From assembly GCA_900550285.1 (NCBI GenBank), contig URRW01000014.1:1-58389 (forward strand): a stretch of 58,389 bases of DNA, written 5' to 3'. The notes under the pieces are model-generated. The model saw only the letters and a list, made by a program, of their open reading frames with translations. It was not told where the DNA came from and did no database searches. Positions within the stretch are counted from its first letter, which is position 1. Every line of letters starts with the position of its first letter. This DNA is from an uncultured Lachnospiraceae bacterium (GTDB taxonomy: Bacteria > Bacillota > Clostridia > Lachnospirales > Lachnospiraceae). This document shows positions 23,352 to 31,862 of this stretch, piece after piece. The translations under genes and the position numbers were made by a program.

Positions 23352-23936
23352 CTATTGCCAATCCAATATAAGAACCTTTTCCGCCGTCCAGCTTCCGTCC
23401 CCGTTTTGCGTCCCGAATACGCACACGCTGTCTTCTGCGGAAACGCTTTCTTTTTCTGACGTTTCCCGTCCGGTTTCTGCCGCTGCCGCCAGATCCATAT
23501 GGGCGGTTTCAAAAACCGTATCCGCCGTATAAACGACCGGAACCGTTTCTGTACCCGCGCCGGACACGGGCGTTGCCATGATCTCTCCCCCATCCTCTTC
23601 CCATACCTTAGCCGGCGTCATTAAAAACCCTTCCGGCGTAAGCTCTGCCACACTTCCTTCCAGATCCGCCCCGTCATAAAACGCGCCCTGCCCGTCAGCC
23701 GCTTCCTTTTCCCCCTCATCGGCTGACGTCGTTTCCCCGTTTAACGTTTCTGCATCCGGTCCGTTTTCCTGCGCTGTGCCGTTTTCCAAAGAGCCGCCAT
23801 CTTCCATTGTGCTCTCTGCTCCGCTGCCCTCCTGCATCTGTCCTGCCGCGTTTTCCCCGCCGCAGGCTGTCATCATTGCCGCTGCAAGCAGCGCAGCAAA
23901 AACAGTTCCCATCCTTTTTCCAAGCTGTCTTTTCAT
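23352..23936 (-). CDS. Lipoprotein of unknown function
   Basis: This 194-residue protein has a lipoprotein signal peptide (MKRQLGKRMGTVFAALLAAAMMTAC would give a lipidated Cys25) and a long acidic Ser/Gly/Glu linker. A compact C-terminal domain of about 90 residues includes VVYTADTVFETAHMD and ends KVLILDWQ. It is the last gene of the transport block and probably sits on the outer face of the membrane. I do not recognise its family. The linker length and composition suggest that the domain reaches through the cell wall. Confidence 0.6.
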   Translation of the reverse strand: MKRQLGKRMGTVFAALLAAAMMTACGGENAAGQMQEGSGAESTMEDGGSLENGTAQENGPDAETLNGETTSADEGEKEAADGQGAFYDGADLEGSVAELTPEGFLMTPAKVWEEDGGEIMATPVSGAGTETVPVVYTADTVFETAHMDLAAAAETGRETSEKESVSAEDSVCVFGTQNGDGSWTAEKVLILDWQ

Positions 23937-23972
23937 AAAACCTCTCCGTTCCGGGGCATTTTTGCCCCTATC

Positions 23973-24788
23973 TTAAAATTCCCGCACGGATTCCTGTATG
24001 AGCAGGTCTTCCGCGCGCACATAAAAAGCTTCCTGTCCGGGCGCAACATCTGCCGCTTTCATTTCAATTTTCAAATACAGACGGCTGCCTGCATCGGCTG
24101 CATTTTTCCCGGCAGCCATCCATTCCCGCATTTTTGCGTATTCTTCCCCCGTGATCAGATAAACCGCTGCCGTTTCCCCGGATCGTTTTCCGTAAAAATA
24201 CCAGTCCTCATATCCCTGATGGGGATTATAAAATAAAAACTGTCCGCCGCTTTCTGCCCAGCCGTGCCGCCGTGCGCATTCGTCCCGACGCTTTTTCTCC
24301 CCGTCCGGCTCTTTTTCTTCGCACGGTTTCTTTGCCGCACTCTGCCCGTTTTCTTCAAGTAGCTTCTCTGCCTTAATCTGTCCGTCTTTTTTGAAAGGCG
24401 CTGTCTGACCGGTGCGGTACACCGCCATTTCCTCCTGCGCGCCCAGCCCGAGGCTCTGCAGCCTTTCATAAAGACGTCCGAACCGTTCCAGCCCTGCAAA
24501 CGTCTCTTCCAGCTCTTCTCCCAGCTCCGTCAGCCGCCAGCAGCTGTTTTCCTGCGCGCATCCTTTGCCTTTTTCTTCCTTTTCCTGACAGATAATGCCG
24601 CAGGCTTCCAGCCGCACCAGCGCCTCTTCCAGCTGCTCTTTGGGGCAGTCCTTTTCCAACCGGAAAAGCTGTTTTTTTGTCATCGGCTTACGGTACAGGG
24701 CACACACGATCGTCAGTCCCCCGCCTGCAAGCAGACGGGCGGCTGTTTCCAGCATATCCTTCTGATCCGGATCGTTCTCTTTTTTCAT
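23973..24788 (-). CDS. Probable winged-helix regulatory protein
   Basis: This 271-residue soluble protein has an N-terminal helical part (ETAARLLAGGGLTIVCALYRKPMTKKQLFRLEKDCPKEQ in pattern, residues about 12-50) that looks like a winged-helix DNA-binding domain with a following wing (ALVRLEACGIICQE). A charged middle leads to a C-terminal domain ending DLLIQESVREF. It could regulate the surrounding transport genes. I do not recognise the family and rate the regulator reading as inference. The start at 24788 is preceded by CGAGGT; an upstream ATG at 24809 has a poorer site. Confidence 0.45.
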   Translation of the reverse strand: MKKENDPDQKDMLETAARLLAGGGLTIVCALYRKPMTKKQLFRLEKDCPKEQLEEALVRLEACGIICQEKEEKGKGCAQENSCWRLTELGEELEETFAGLERFGRLYERLQSLGLGAQEEMAVYRTGQTAPFKKDGQIKAEKLLEENGQSAAKKPCEEKEPDGEKKRRDECARRHGWAESGGQFLFYNPHQGYEDWYFYGKRSGETAAVYLITGEEYAKMREWMAAGKNAADAGSRLYLKIEMKAADVAPGQEAFYVRAEDLLIQESVREF

Positions 24789-24861
24789 CGGAAAAATACC
24801 TCGTTTCATGGTGATGCCCTTATTGTACCATGTCCGTCAAGCAGCCCTTGTCGTTTCTGCA

Positions 24862-26832
24862 TCATTCCTCCTTTAACCGGTAGCGGATCACCTCGCCGTC
24901 TTTCAGCGCCTTTGTGGTGCTCACGACGACCTCCTCCCCCTCCTTAAGCGATCCTTCCGCCAGAGCTGCATACCGGTCCCCGTTTTCCTCCACCGTCACA
25001 TAGCGTTTTTCCGCCGCCAGCTCCTCGCCTAAAATCCCCTGCTGCCTGCGCACCACATAAACATAGCTTCTGCCGTTTTCCGTATAGACCGCCTCTGCCG
25101 GAACGCACTGGGAATAGCTTTCCGACTGATAATCCACCGTAAAAATTCCGCCCTGCCCCATGGAAGCGCTGTTTTGGGGCAGCGTGATCTCTGCGTCCCA
25201 GCTTCCGTCCTCCCGCTGTTCCATGTATCCGATTTCCAGCGTTTCATCGATCCCGTCTGCCAAAAGGCGTCCCTGCGTGCCCGGGCTGATATACTTTTTC
25301 TGCTCCTTCGGGCAGTTCATCCAAAATTTCAGGTTTTCCTCCAAAGAAGCGTATGTCATTGCCGCCCCGTCCGGCGTGTCCGCGCCTGCCGAAACGCCCA
25401 CTCCCGTGAGCACGCCGTCCTCCTTTGCCGTTACCTTTCCGCCCGCTTTCTGCAGCTGCTCATACCGGCTCAGCACCGTCTGTTCATAATCCAGCTCCAG
25501 CTGATACAGCGCCAGCGTATCCTGTGCATTTTCGGGCGAAGCTGCGTCGTCCACCTTCCGCTGCGCCTCCTTTAAGGCTTTCTGCTTCTGCAAAACCGCG
25601 TCCTCTTCTTCCCAGCCTGCGCTTTCCACATTGCGCTCCAGCGTCGTTTTCTGGCTTTCCCAGCTTTTCCTTTCTGCATCCTCTGCGGAAAAATCCGGCT
25701 CTGTGCGCCCCTCTGCCTGATGCTTTAAAAGAGCCTCCTGCGCCTGCTTTAGCTGTCTCTCGATTTCGTCCCGCCGTGCCTTTGCCGCGTCCAGCCGTTT
25801 TTTTAATTCCTCCAGATCTGTGTCTGTGCCCGGTTCCGGCGGCGCTGTGCTTTCCGGCTCTGACGGCGCGGTGCTCTCTGATTCCGGCGGTGCGGTGCTT
25901 TCCGGCTCTGTTTCCATGACGCTTTCGGATTCCGCAGGCGCAATGCCCTCCGGCGGTGCGGTGCTTTCCGGCTCCGGCTCTGTTGCCACGGCGTCTTCGG
26001 ATTCCGCAGGTGCAATGCCCTCCGGCTCCGGCGGTGCGGTGCTTTCCGGCTCCAATTCTGTTTCCATGACGCTTTCCGCTTCCGGCGATACAGCGCCCTC
26101 CTCCCGCAGGGTTTCTTCCGAAAAATATGCCCCCTGCGTCCCCTGCGCCTTGATCGCCTCATCATATTCCTTCTGCAGCCGGTCTGCCTCCTCCTGCGCC
26201 TGCCCAAGCTGCTTTTGCAGGGCAGAAACCCTTTCTTCCAGCCGCATTCCCTCTTCCTTCCAGCGCGCATATTCGTCCCTTTCCCGCTCCCGGTCGGAAT
26301 CCTTTGTCAGCTGCGGCTCCTCTTCCAGATGCTTGGAAAGATCCTGCTTTGCCTGCTCTTCCTTCTGCCTTGCCCTGCCGATCAGGGCGTCATTTTCCGA
26401 CACTGCGCCCACATAATCCTCCAGCGCCCGGTTCGTCTCCGTTACCTTTTTCCGGTTGATCAGCTCATTATTTTCCAGAAGCGTCCGGATCTGTACCTGA
26501 AGCTTTTGGATGGAAAGCCGCTTTTCCAGAATCTGCTCTTCCAGATCCTCCATGCTTACCGTAAAAAGCAGATCGCCCTCCTGCACCTTCTGCCCCTTTG
26601 TAACCTCCACCGTCTCTATCTTTACACCCGGCAGGACGCTGACCGCATGATCCTTTGTCTGCATGACCGTACCGGACAGCTCGATCTTTTTCCCGATGCT
26701 TTTTTTAGAGGCGGCAGCCGTCGTGACCTGCGGAAGCCGGTACGCGTACACGCTTTTGGAAATCAGCGTGCATACTGCCAAAAAAACAAACAGCCCTGCC
26801 GCTGCCGCTACAATTTTCTTCTTTTTTCCCAT
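24862..26832 (-). CDS. HlyD/RND-type membrane fusion (adaptor) protein with long coiled coils
   Basis: This 656-residue protein has a short N-terminal transmembrane helix (residues 7-27) and a lipoyl-like half (GVKIETVEVTKGQKVQEGDLLF near 65). A long coiled-coil hairpin runs from about 90 to 470, and the second lipoyl half (KAGGKVTAKEDGVLTGVGVSAG) and beta-barrel/C-terminal region come after it. This is the architecture of periplasmic adaptors, which in Gram-positive bacteria serve ABC exporters. The tip of the hairpin is filled with a Glu/Ser/Thr/Pro repeat (PESTAPPE type, residues about 247-334). It lies 29 bp after two sugar-type permeases, an unusual partner. Start set at MGKKKK (26832) after GGGAGAG. 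The direction of transport is not known. Confidence 0.75.
   Translation of the reverse strand: MGKKKKIVAAAAGLFVFLAVCTLISKSVYAYRLPQVTTAAASKKSIGKKIELSGTVMQTKDHAVSVLPGVKIETVEVTKGQKVQEGDLLFTVSMEDLEEQILEKRLSIQKLQVQIRTLLENNELINRKKVTETNRALEDYVGAVSENDALIGRARQKEEQAKQDLSKHLEEEPQLTKDSDRERERDEYARWKEEGMRLEERVSALQKQLGQAQEEADRLQKEYDEAIKAQGTQGAYFSEETLREEGAVSPEAESVMETELEPESTAPPEPEGIAPAESEDAVATEPEPESTAPPEGIAPAESESVMETEPESTAPPESESTAPSEPESTAPPEPGTDTDLEELKKRLDAAKARRDEIERQLKQAQEALLKHQAEGRTEPDFSAEDAERKSWESQKTTLERNVESAGWEEEDAVLQKQKALKEAQRKVDDAASPENAQDTLALYQLELDYEQTVLSRYEQLQKAGGKVTAKEDGVLTGVGVSAGADTPDGAAMTYASLEENLKFWMNCPKEQKKYISPGTQGRLLADGIDETLEIGYMEQREDGSWDAEITLPQNSASMGQGGIFTVDYQSESYSQCVPAEAVYTENGRSYVYVVRRQQGILGEELAAEKRYVTVEENGDRYAALAEGSLKEGEEVVVSTTKALKDGEVIRYRLKEE
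25822..26090. repeat. In-frame Glu/Pro/Ser/Thr repeat tract in the adaptor gene
   Basis: The DNA consists of degenerate tandem units encoding ESTAPPE and EGIAPAES or ESVMETE blocks. On the plus strand the recurring words are GGTGCGGTGCTTTCCGGCTC and close variants. Unit length varies by a few codons without loss of frame, as in repeats that expand and contract by slippage. Confidence 0.8.
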
Positions 26833-26861
26833 CTGTAAAAACTCTCCCATCCGTTCTGTTT

Positions 26862-27731
26862 TCAGCCTTTGATGCCCGACGCCGAAATGCCCTGTTCCAG
26901 ATATTCCTGTCCGAAGGCAAACACACACAGCGCCGGAAGCAGCGTGATCACAGACGCTGCCATTCCAAAGCCCGCCTGCCGGATCCCGATCCGGGGCAGA
27001 TATAAAGACAGCGGCCACAGCGCCTGATCCTCCAAAAACGCAAGCGGCTGCTCGATTAAGTTCCAGCATTCCAGAAATTGCAGCACAAACGCCGACGCGA
27101 CGCCGCCCTGCGCAAGCGGTATCCCCACCCTGCAAAAGCACCGCCACTCCCCCGCCCCGTCAATGCGCGCCGCTTCCAGAAGGCTTTCCGGGATTTCCGA
27201 AAAGCTCCTGTAAATCAAAAATACCGGAAATGCCGCAAAAATTCCCGGCAGGATCACCGCCCACTGGGTATCCATCAGCTTCATCCCGTGCAGCACCAGA
27301 TACTGGGACAGCATCGTTACCTGAAACGGCAGAAGCATCAGGACGATATAAGCCGTAAAAATATATTTCCGCGCCGGAAACCGGTACACCGCAAACGCCC
27401 ATGCCGCCGGAACCGCCACCGCCATTTCCCCCAGAAGCGTCAGCCCCGTCATTTTTACCGAATTCCAGAACAGCGTAAAAAATTGGGGCGACGCAAACAG
27501 CAGCGTCCCATATTCCAGAAACTCCGGAAATTCCGGCATCCACCGCCATGTCACAAATCCCCCCTCCTGCGGGGGCTTTCCTGCCGCCATCGGCAAAAGC
27601 CGCTGCGCCATCTCATATTCCCCCGTGACCGAACCGGAAAGCAGCAAAAACACCGGAAAACAGATCAGCAGGCTCAGCGCCAGAAGGACTGCCCATGCCG
27701 CCAGATTTTTGAAACGATCGCGAATATTCAT
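26862..27731 (-). CDS. Sugar-type ABC transporter permease (MalG-like)
   Basis: This 289-residue protein has six hydrophobic helices and the EAA loop EAARIDGAGEWRCFCRVGIPL near residue 195 that docks the ATPase. It resembles CUT1 carbohydrate permeases. It overlaps the preceding permease by four bases (ATGA) and is followed by the adaptor gene. No ATPase gene is nearby, so a shared MsmX-type ATPase is likely if it is an importer. The start overlaps the upstream stop, with AGGCAGGGA as a weak site. Confidence 0.88.
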   Translation of the reverse strand: MNIRDRFKNLAAWAVLLALSLLICFPVFLLLSGSVTGEYEMAQRLLPMAAGKPPQEGGFVTWRWMPEFPEFLEYGTLLFASPQFFTLFWNSVKMTGLTLLGEMAVAVPAAWAFAVYRFPARKYIFTAYIVLMLLPFQVTMLSQYLVLHGMKLMDTQWAVILPGIFAAFPVFLIYRSFSEIPESLLEAARIDGAGEWRCFCRVGIPLAQGGVASAFVLQFLECWNLIEQPLAFLEDQALWPLSLYLPRIGIRQAGFGMAASVITLLPALCVFAFGQEYLEQGISASGIKG

Positions 27732-28600
27732 TCCCTGCCTTCCTCCCAGAGCCGCTGCCAGACAAGGATCGCTGCAAAAAGCACGCTCCCTGTTACAACG
27801 GCGGCGGCAGCCATCTTATCCACCGCCAGATCCACGTACCAGTTGTTGAACAGATGCTGCAGCAGATAAATGCTTTCATGGGGATAGGAGCCCGCCACCA
27901 GATATGCCTCCCGAAACGCCTTAAAGGAATTTAAAAACGACAGCACCGTGATCGTATACAGCGTGGGCTTTAGCTGCGGCAGCACGATCCGGAAAAAAAT
28001 CTGCCGCTTCCCCGCGCCGTCCACCTGCGCTGCTTCTTTCAGCTGCGCAGGGATGCCCAAAAGCCCCGCCGCCCACAGCGTTACCGTGTAGCCCAGATTT
28101 TTCCAGATATAGCTTGCCACAAGCACCCAGAAGGCGGCGTCCGTCTCCATATAGTCGATGGAAATGACCGTCTTTTTCCCGGAAATTGCGGACACGATCC
28201 GGCTCAGCGCGCCGTTTAACAGTCCCGCCCGGTCAAAAAGGATCTGCCATACGAGAACCACCGTCGCCGCCGGAACCGCCATCGGCAAAAGATAACAGGT
28301 CTGAAACCCTTTCCGCGAAACGTCCCCCGTAATGAGCAGCGCGATCAAAAGCCCGCTCACGATCAGGAGCGGCAGGCAGCAGCCCGCAAATTTTGCCGTG
28401 TTTTTTGCCGCCAGCAAAAACGCCTCGTTCTGAAAAACAGTCCTATAATTTTCAAAGCCCACAAACCTGCCCGTTACCGCCGTCGTAAACGACCGCCGTA
28501 CCACATCTGCAAGCGGGATCAGATAAAAAACTGTTACCCCGGCAAGGCTTGGCAGCAGAAACCCTGCCGCCGCCATGCCCTGTTTCCATTTCCGTTTCAT
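27728..28600 (-). CDS. Sugar-type ABC transporter permease (MalF-like)
   Basis: This 290-residue protein has six hydrophobic helices and the EAA motif KEAAQVDGAGKRQIFFRIVLPQ near residue 190. It pairs with the downstream MalG-like permease and lies three bases after the stop of the solute-binding protein gene, so all three are co-translated. The substrate is unknown. The family imports sugars and other small molecules. No sign of truncation is seen. Confidence 0.88.
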   Translation of the reverse strand: MKRKWKQGMAAAGFLLPSLAGVTVFYLIPLADVVRRSFTTAVTGRFVGFENYRTVFQNEAFLLAAKNTAKFAGCCLPLLIVSGLLIALLITGDVSRKGFQTCYLLPMAVPAATVVLVWQILFDRAGLLNGALSRIVSAISGKKTVISIDYMETDAAFWVLVASYIWKNLGYTVTLWAAGLLGIPAQLKEAAQVDGAGKRQIFFRIVLPQLKPTLYTITVLSFLNSFKAFREAYLVAGSYPHESIYLLQHLFNNWYVDLAVDKMAAAAVVTGSVLFAAILVWQRLWEEGRE

Positions 28601-28603
28601 CGG

Positions 28604-30994
28604 TCACTCCGCCATTTCCAAACGTACCGCTTTGCGGATCTGCTCCATCGCGCCGTCTAAATCGGTTGTCCCTTCCAGCAGAGCTTCCCCCACCTCCAGA
28701 ACCGCCTCTTCCAGCACGCTGCCTCCAATATACGGCACAGCCAGAGATCCGATCGTCTCTTCCAGCCACCGCTTTTCCTCTTCGTTCAGCGCATACAGGT
28801 TCATCGTCTTCATCGTTCCGTCTTCCCCTGCCATCGACATCGCCCCGACGATCCCCTGCTCGTCTCCTTCATTCAGGGAAACCGCCGCTTTCTGTGCCTC
28901 ACGGTTGATTGAAAACCCGCCGCCGGACGCCGCTGCCTCTTTGGACAGCATCATCTGCAGAAACTGTCCTGCCAGCTCCTTTTCTTTTGCCGCCGCCGAA
29001 ATCCCGGCGACGGTCTGGGGAAGAAATACATGGTCCTGCTGTCCCGGCAGCAGCCCGTAGGAACTGCCCGGCGTCTGCCGCTGGGCGGAGATCATCGACT
29101 GCATCGACCACTCGTCGCACAGCTTTCCAAGTGCCAGCCTGTCCGGATCCAGAAACATCTGATTTGCCCCCACATCCATCAGAAATCTCGTATCCATTTC
29201 TACCTCTCCCGTCTCGGTGTTGCTTAAGGACATGCTTTCAAACAGTTCTTTTTCCGCTTCGCTTACCCCGGATACTTCCAGCCCGTAAATTTTCTGCGCA
29301 GCCTCCAGAAACTCCCTTACCGCCTCTTCGTCCATCTGCCCGTCTTCCCCTTCCCATGCGGGAGCTGAGGAAAGCGCCAAAAGCTTCAGCACGCCTTCTG
29401 CGGTAATGCCGCCCATGACGGAGCCGGCAGCTTTTTTCGTCCGCAATTTTTCAACTGCATCGGTCAAAACCTCCAGACCGCCCTCTTTGACAAATTCTGC
29501 GGGTCCAAGGAGCGCCGGGATCGAAAATCTTGCCGGGATCGCATAAATGCCGCCGTCTTTTCTACGGAATCCTTCCGCGATATTTTCAAAGACAGGCTCC
29601 TGTTTCTTTGCAGTCTCAAGTGTCTCCGACAGATCTGCCAAAAGCCCTTTTTCCTCATAGCTTTCCAGCGGAAGGCCGTCCAGCAAAAGTACGTCAGGTC
29701 CTTCTCCCGCCATGATCTGTGTGTTCAGCGCACGGATCGCATCCTCTGCCGTCTGACCGCCCGTCCCGCTCATCCCCACTTCATAATTGACGTAGACTTC
29801 CGGATACCTCTGCATAAACAGGCTCGCCGTTTTCTGCATCACATCATCCTTTGTCAGGCTGTACACCTTCAGTTCCTTTTCCGGAACCGCCGGAAGCGAC
29901 GGATCGTAAGACAGCTTTCCGATCTCATTCCCATACATCACAAGGAATGCGGTATCCGGCAAAAGAAGCATCCCGTAAACGCCGTGTTCCGGATCCCCCA
30001 TCGCATACATCGTCCCGTCCATCAGCTTTTCCATCGTGCCCCCGCCAAAACCGTGCGCATAAATGCCGTCCTCGCAGATCAGATAGATCGTGTCCCCGTC
30101 CTGCTGCGCGTAAACGCTGTAAGCGTCCACCGTAAAATGGATCTGGTTTCCCGCTGCCTCCGCCTTTTCCCGGATAAACTGATCCAGAACCTCATCGCTT
30201 TCCATCTGCTCCTTTGCTTCCAGATCGTAGAGCAGCGCACCCTCTGTCGTCAGGGCTGCCAGCCGCTTTTCCGAAAAACTGACCTGCTCCACCGGCTGAT
30301 CCGATTCCAAAATTTTCGTCAGCGTTCCCGAAACCGGATCCGCCTCATATAAGATATTGGAATCCGTTGCAACATAGAGCGTCCCGTCCGGCGAATACCA
30401 GCATTCCGTCGGCACATTTTCATCCATGTAACGATCGCCGAGCCCCTCAAATTCAACCTTCTGCGCCTTACCGTCGGGAGAGATCAAAAAAGCTTCCAGC
30501 GGCCGGTCCCATTCCTCCTGCGAGTCCGCCTCTGCATCCTCCTGCACGTCCGGCTCTGCACCCTCCTGCGAGTCTGTCTCTGCATCCTCCTGCCCGTCCC
30601 CGTAATCGGTATAAACTGCAAACAGGGAACCGTCCGGCGCAATCGCAGCCGCATGATAGCCGATCGCATAATCCTGCTCATACGATCCGGTCAGCCACGG
30701 CTCCCACGTCTTTCCCTCGTCCGAAGATACAAACGGCCCCATTTCATAGGAAAATACCGCAAGCCTTCCGTCCGTAAGACGGGTAAAGCTGCTGCAGCGG
30801 TTTAATTCTGTTCCGATTTCCGAAAGCTCTTCCGTGTACCGTCCCATTTCCTGTTCTGCACCCTCTGTGCCTTTGGCGTCCTCTTTCGTATTTCCGGGCG
30901 TTTGCGTTTCCCCCAGACTGCCTGTGCTGCAGCCGCCTGCAAAAAGCGCCGCGCCAAGAAGCAGACAGAGCCATTTGTGATTTCGTATTTTCAT
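28604..30994 (-). CDS. Lipoprotein: beta-propeller fused to extracellular solute-binding protein
   Basis: This 796-residue lipoprotein has a lipobox with Cys22 (LFAGGC). Its N-terminal about 370 residues contain an Asp-box-like repeat (FVSSDEGKTWEPW) and other strand-rich units (AAAIAPDGSLFAVYTDYG, CWYSPDGTLYVATDS), suggesting a beta-propeller. From about 385 it follows the solute-binding protein pattern of CUT1 transporters (ELKVYSLTKDDVMQKTASLF, then NTQIMAGEGPDVLLLDG). An acidic repeat (DSQEGAEPDVQEDAEADSQ) near residue 140 sits in a propeller loop. It heads the transport operon. It could bind a large polymer through the propeller and pass pieces to the binding domain; this is inference. 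Confidence 0.75.
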   Translation of the reverse strand: MKIRNHKWLCLLLGAALFAGGCSTGSLGETQTPGNTKEDAKGTEGAEQEMGRYTEELSEIGTELNRCSSFTRLTDGRLAVFSYEMGPFVSSDEGKTWEPWLTGSYEQDYAIGYHAAAIAPDGSLFAVYTDYGDGQEDAETDSQEGAEPDVQEDAEADSQEEWDRPLEAFLISPDGKAQKVEFEGLGDRYMDENVPTECWYSPDGTLYVATDSNILYEADPVSGTLTKILESDQPVEQVSFSEKRLAALTTEGALLYDLEAKEQMESDEVLDQFIREKAEAAGNQIHFTVDAYSVYAQQDGDTIYLICEDGIYAHGFGGGTMEKLMDGTMYAMGDPEHGVYGMLLLPDTAFLVMYGNEIGKLSYDPSLPAVPEKELKVYSLTKDDVMQKTASLFMQRYPEVYVNYEVGMSGTGGQTAEDAIRALNTQIMAGEGPDVLLLDGLPLESYEEKGLLADLSETLETAKKQEPVFENIAEGFRRKDGGIYAIPARFSIPALLGPAEFVKEGGLEVLTDAVEKLRTKKAAGSVMGGITAEGVLKLLALSSAPAWEGEDGQMDEEAVREFLEAAQKIYGLEVSGVSEAEKELFESMSLSNTETGEVEMDTRFLMDVGANQMFLDPDRLALGKLCDEWSMQSMISAQRQTPGSSYGLLPGQQDHVFLPQTVAGISAAAKEKELAGQFLQMMLSKEAAASGGGFSINREAQKAAVSLNEGDEQGIVGAMSMAGEDGTMKTMNLYALNEEEKRWLEETIGSLAVPYIGGSVLEEAVLEVGEALLEGTTDLDGAMEQIRKAVRLEMAE

Positions 30995-31181
30995 CTGTTT
31001 AAAACTCCTTTCCGATGCTGCGCAGAAGGACTGCGCCTTGTTTGTGAGGTTAGGATAGCAGAAGTTCTTTTAAAAATTCTTTAAACCATGATTTTATTTT
31101 TAAAGTTTTTTTACAGATTTTTCTGCTATACTTTTCTTTTGGATACGGAAAAATAAAAGAATCCCCCAAAGGAGACACATC
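30995..31181. promoter_or_regulatory. Divergent control region of the propeller-SBP and response regulator genes
   Basis: The region has a TATACT -10 for the plus strand (31127-31132) with no good -35, and repeated TTCTTT words at 31065-31070 and 31077-31082. These are spaced 12 bp as in the direct repeats that OmpR-type regulators bind. The weak -35 fits control by the encoded response regulator. Ribosome binding sites AAGGAG flank both ends. Confidence 0.5.
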
Positions 31182-31862
31182 ATGCGTATTTTACTTGTAG
31201 AGGACGATCCCTCCTTATGCGACGCTGCCGCCTACTGGCTGCGGGCGCGCGGCTACGAGGTGGACTGCTGCAAAGACGGCGAGGAAGCCGCCTGGTATAT
31301 GAAGGAAGGCTCTTTTGACTGCATCCTTTTAGACCGGATGCTCCCCCATATCGACGGGCTGACGCTGCTTTCACAGCTGCGGGCGCGCAGGGATTTTACC
31401 CCCGTCATTCTCGTTACCGCCCTTGGTTCTTTATCCGACAAGCTTTCCGGTCTGGACGGCGGGGCGGACGATTACCTTGTAAAGCCGTTTGAAATGGAAG
31501 AGCTTGAGGCGCGCATCCGCACGGTCACAAGACGCGGACGGACAGAAAGCCTGACCAGCCGTCTCTTTTTTGCAGACCTGTCCTATGAGCCGGAAACCTG
31601 CCGCCTGTGCGGCCCTGCCGGAGAGGCAATTCTCTCCCGCAAGGAAGGGCAGGTGCTGGAAACCCTTTTGCGCAGCGCCCAAAATGCCCTGCCCAGAGAA
31701 ACGGTCATCCGGCGCGTCTGGGGCATCGACAGCGATGTGGAGGCTACCAATCTGGACAACTACATCCATTTTCTGCGCAGACGCCTGAAAGCCTTAAACA
31801 GCCGCGCCCGCATCAGCAACGTGTGGGGCGTCGGATTTTTGCTGGAGGATACCAATGTTTGA
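31182..31862 (+). CDS. OmpR-family response regulator
   Basis: This 226-residue regulator has a receiver domain with Asp51 as phosphoacceptor (CILLDRMLP), acidic residues at 8-9 and Lys in DYLVKPFEMEE, and a C-terminal winged helix (EAILSRKEGQVLETLLRSAQ, NYIHFLRRRLKALNS). It overlaps the kinase start by eight bases, so the two are a coupled pair. It faces the propeller-SBP operon across a shared control region and probably regulates it. Confidence 0.93.
   Translation: MRILLVEDDPSLCDAAAYWLRARGYEVDCCKDGEEAAWYMKEGSFDCILLDRMLPHIDGLTLLSQLRARRDFTPVILVTALGSLSDKLSGLDGGADDYLVKPFEMEELEARIRTVTRRGRTESLTSRLFFADLSYEPETCRLCGPAGEAILSRKEGQVLETLLRSAQNALPRETVIRRVWGIDSDVEATNLDNYIHFLRRRLKALNSRARISNVWGVGFLLEDTNV

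Noticed and set aside
24810..24835. TTGACG and TACAAT before the winged-helix gene as a promoter
   Set aside because: The spacing is only about seven bases, far too short.
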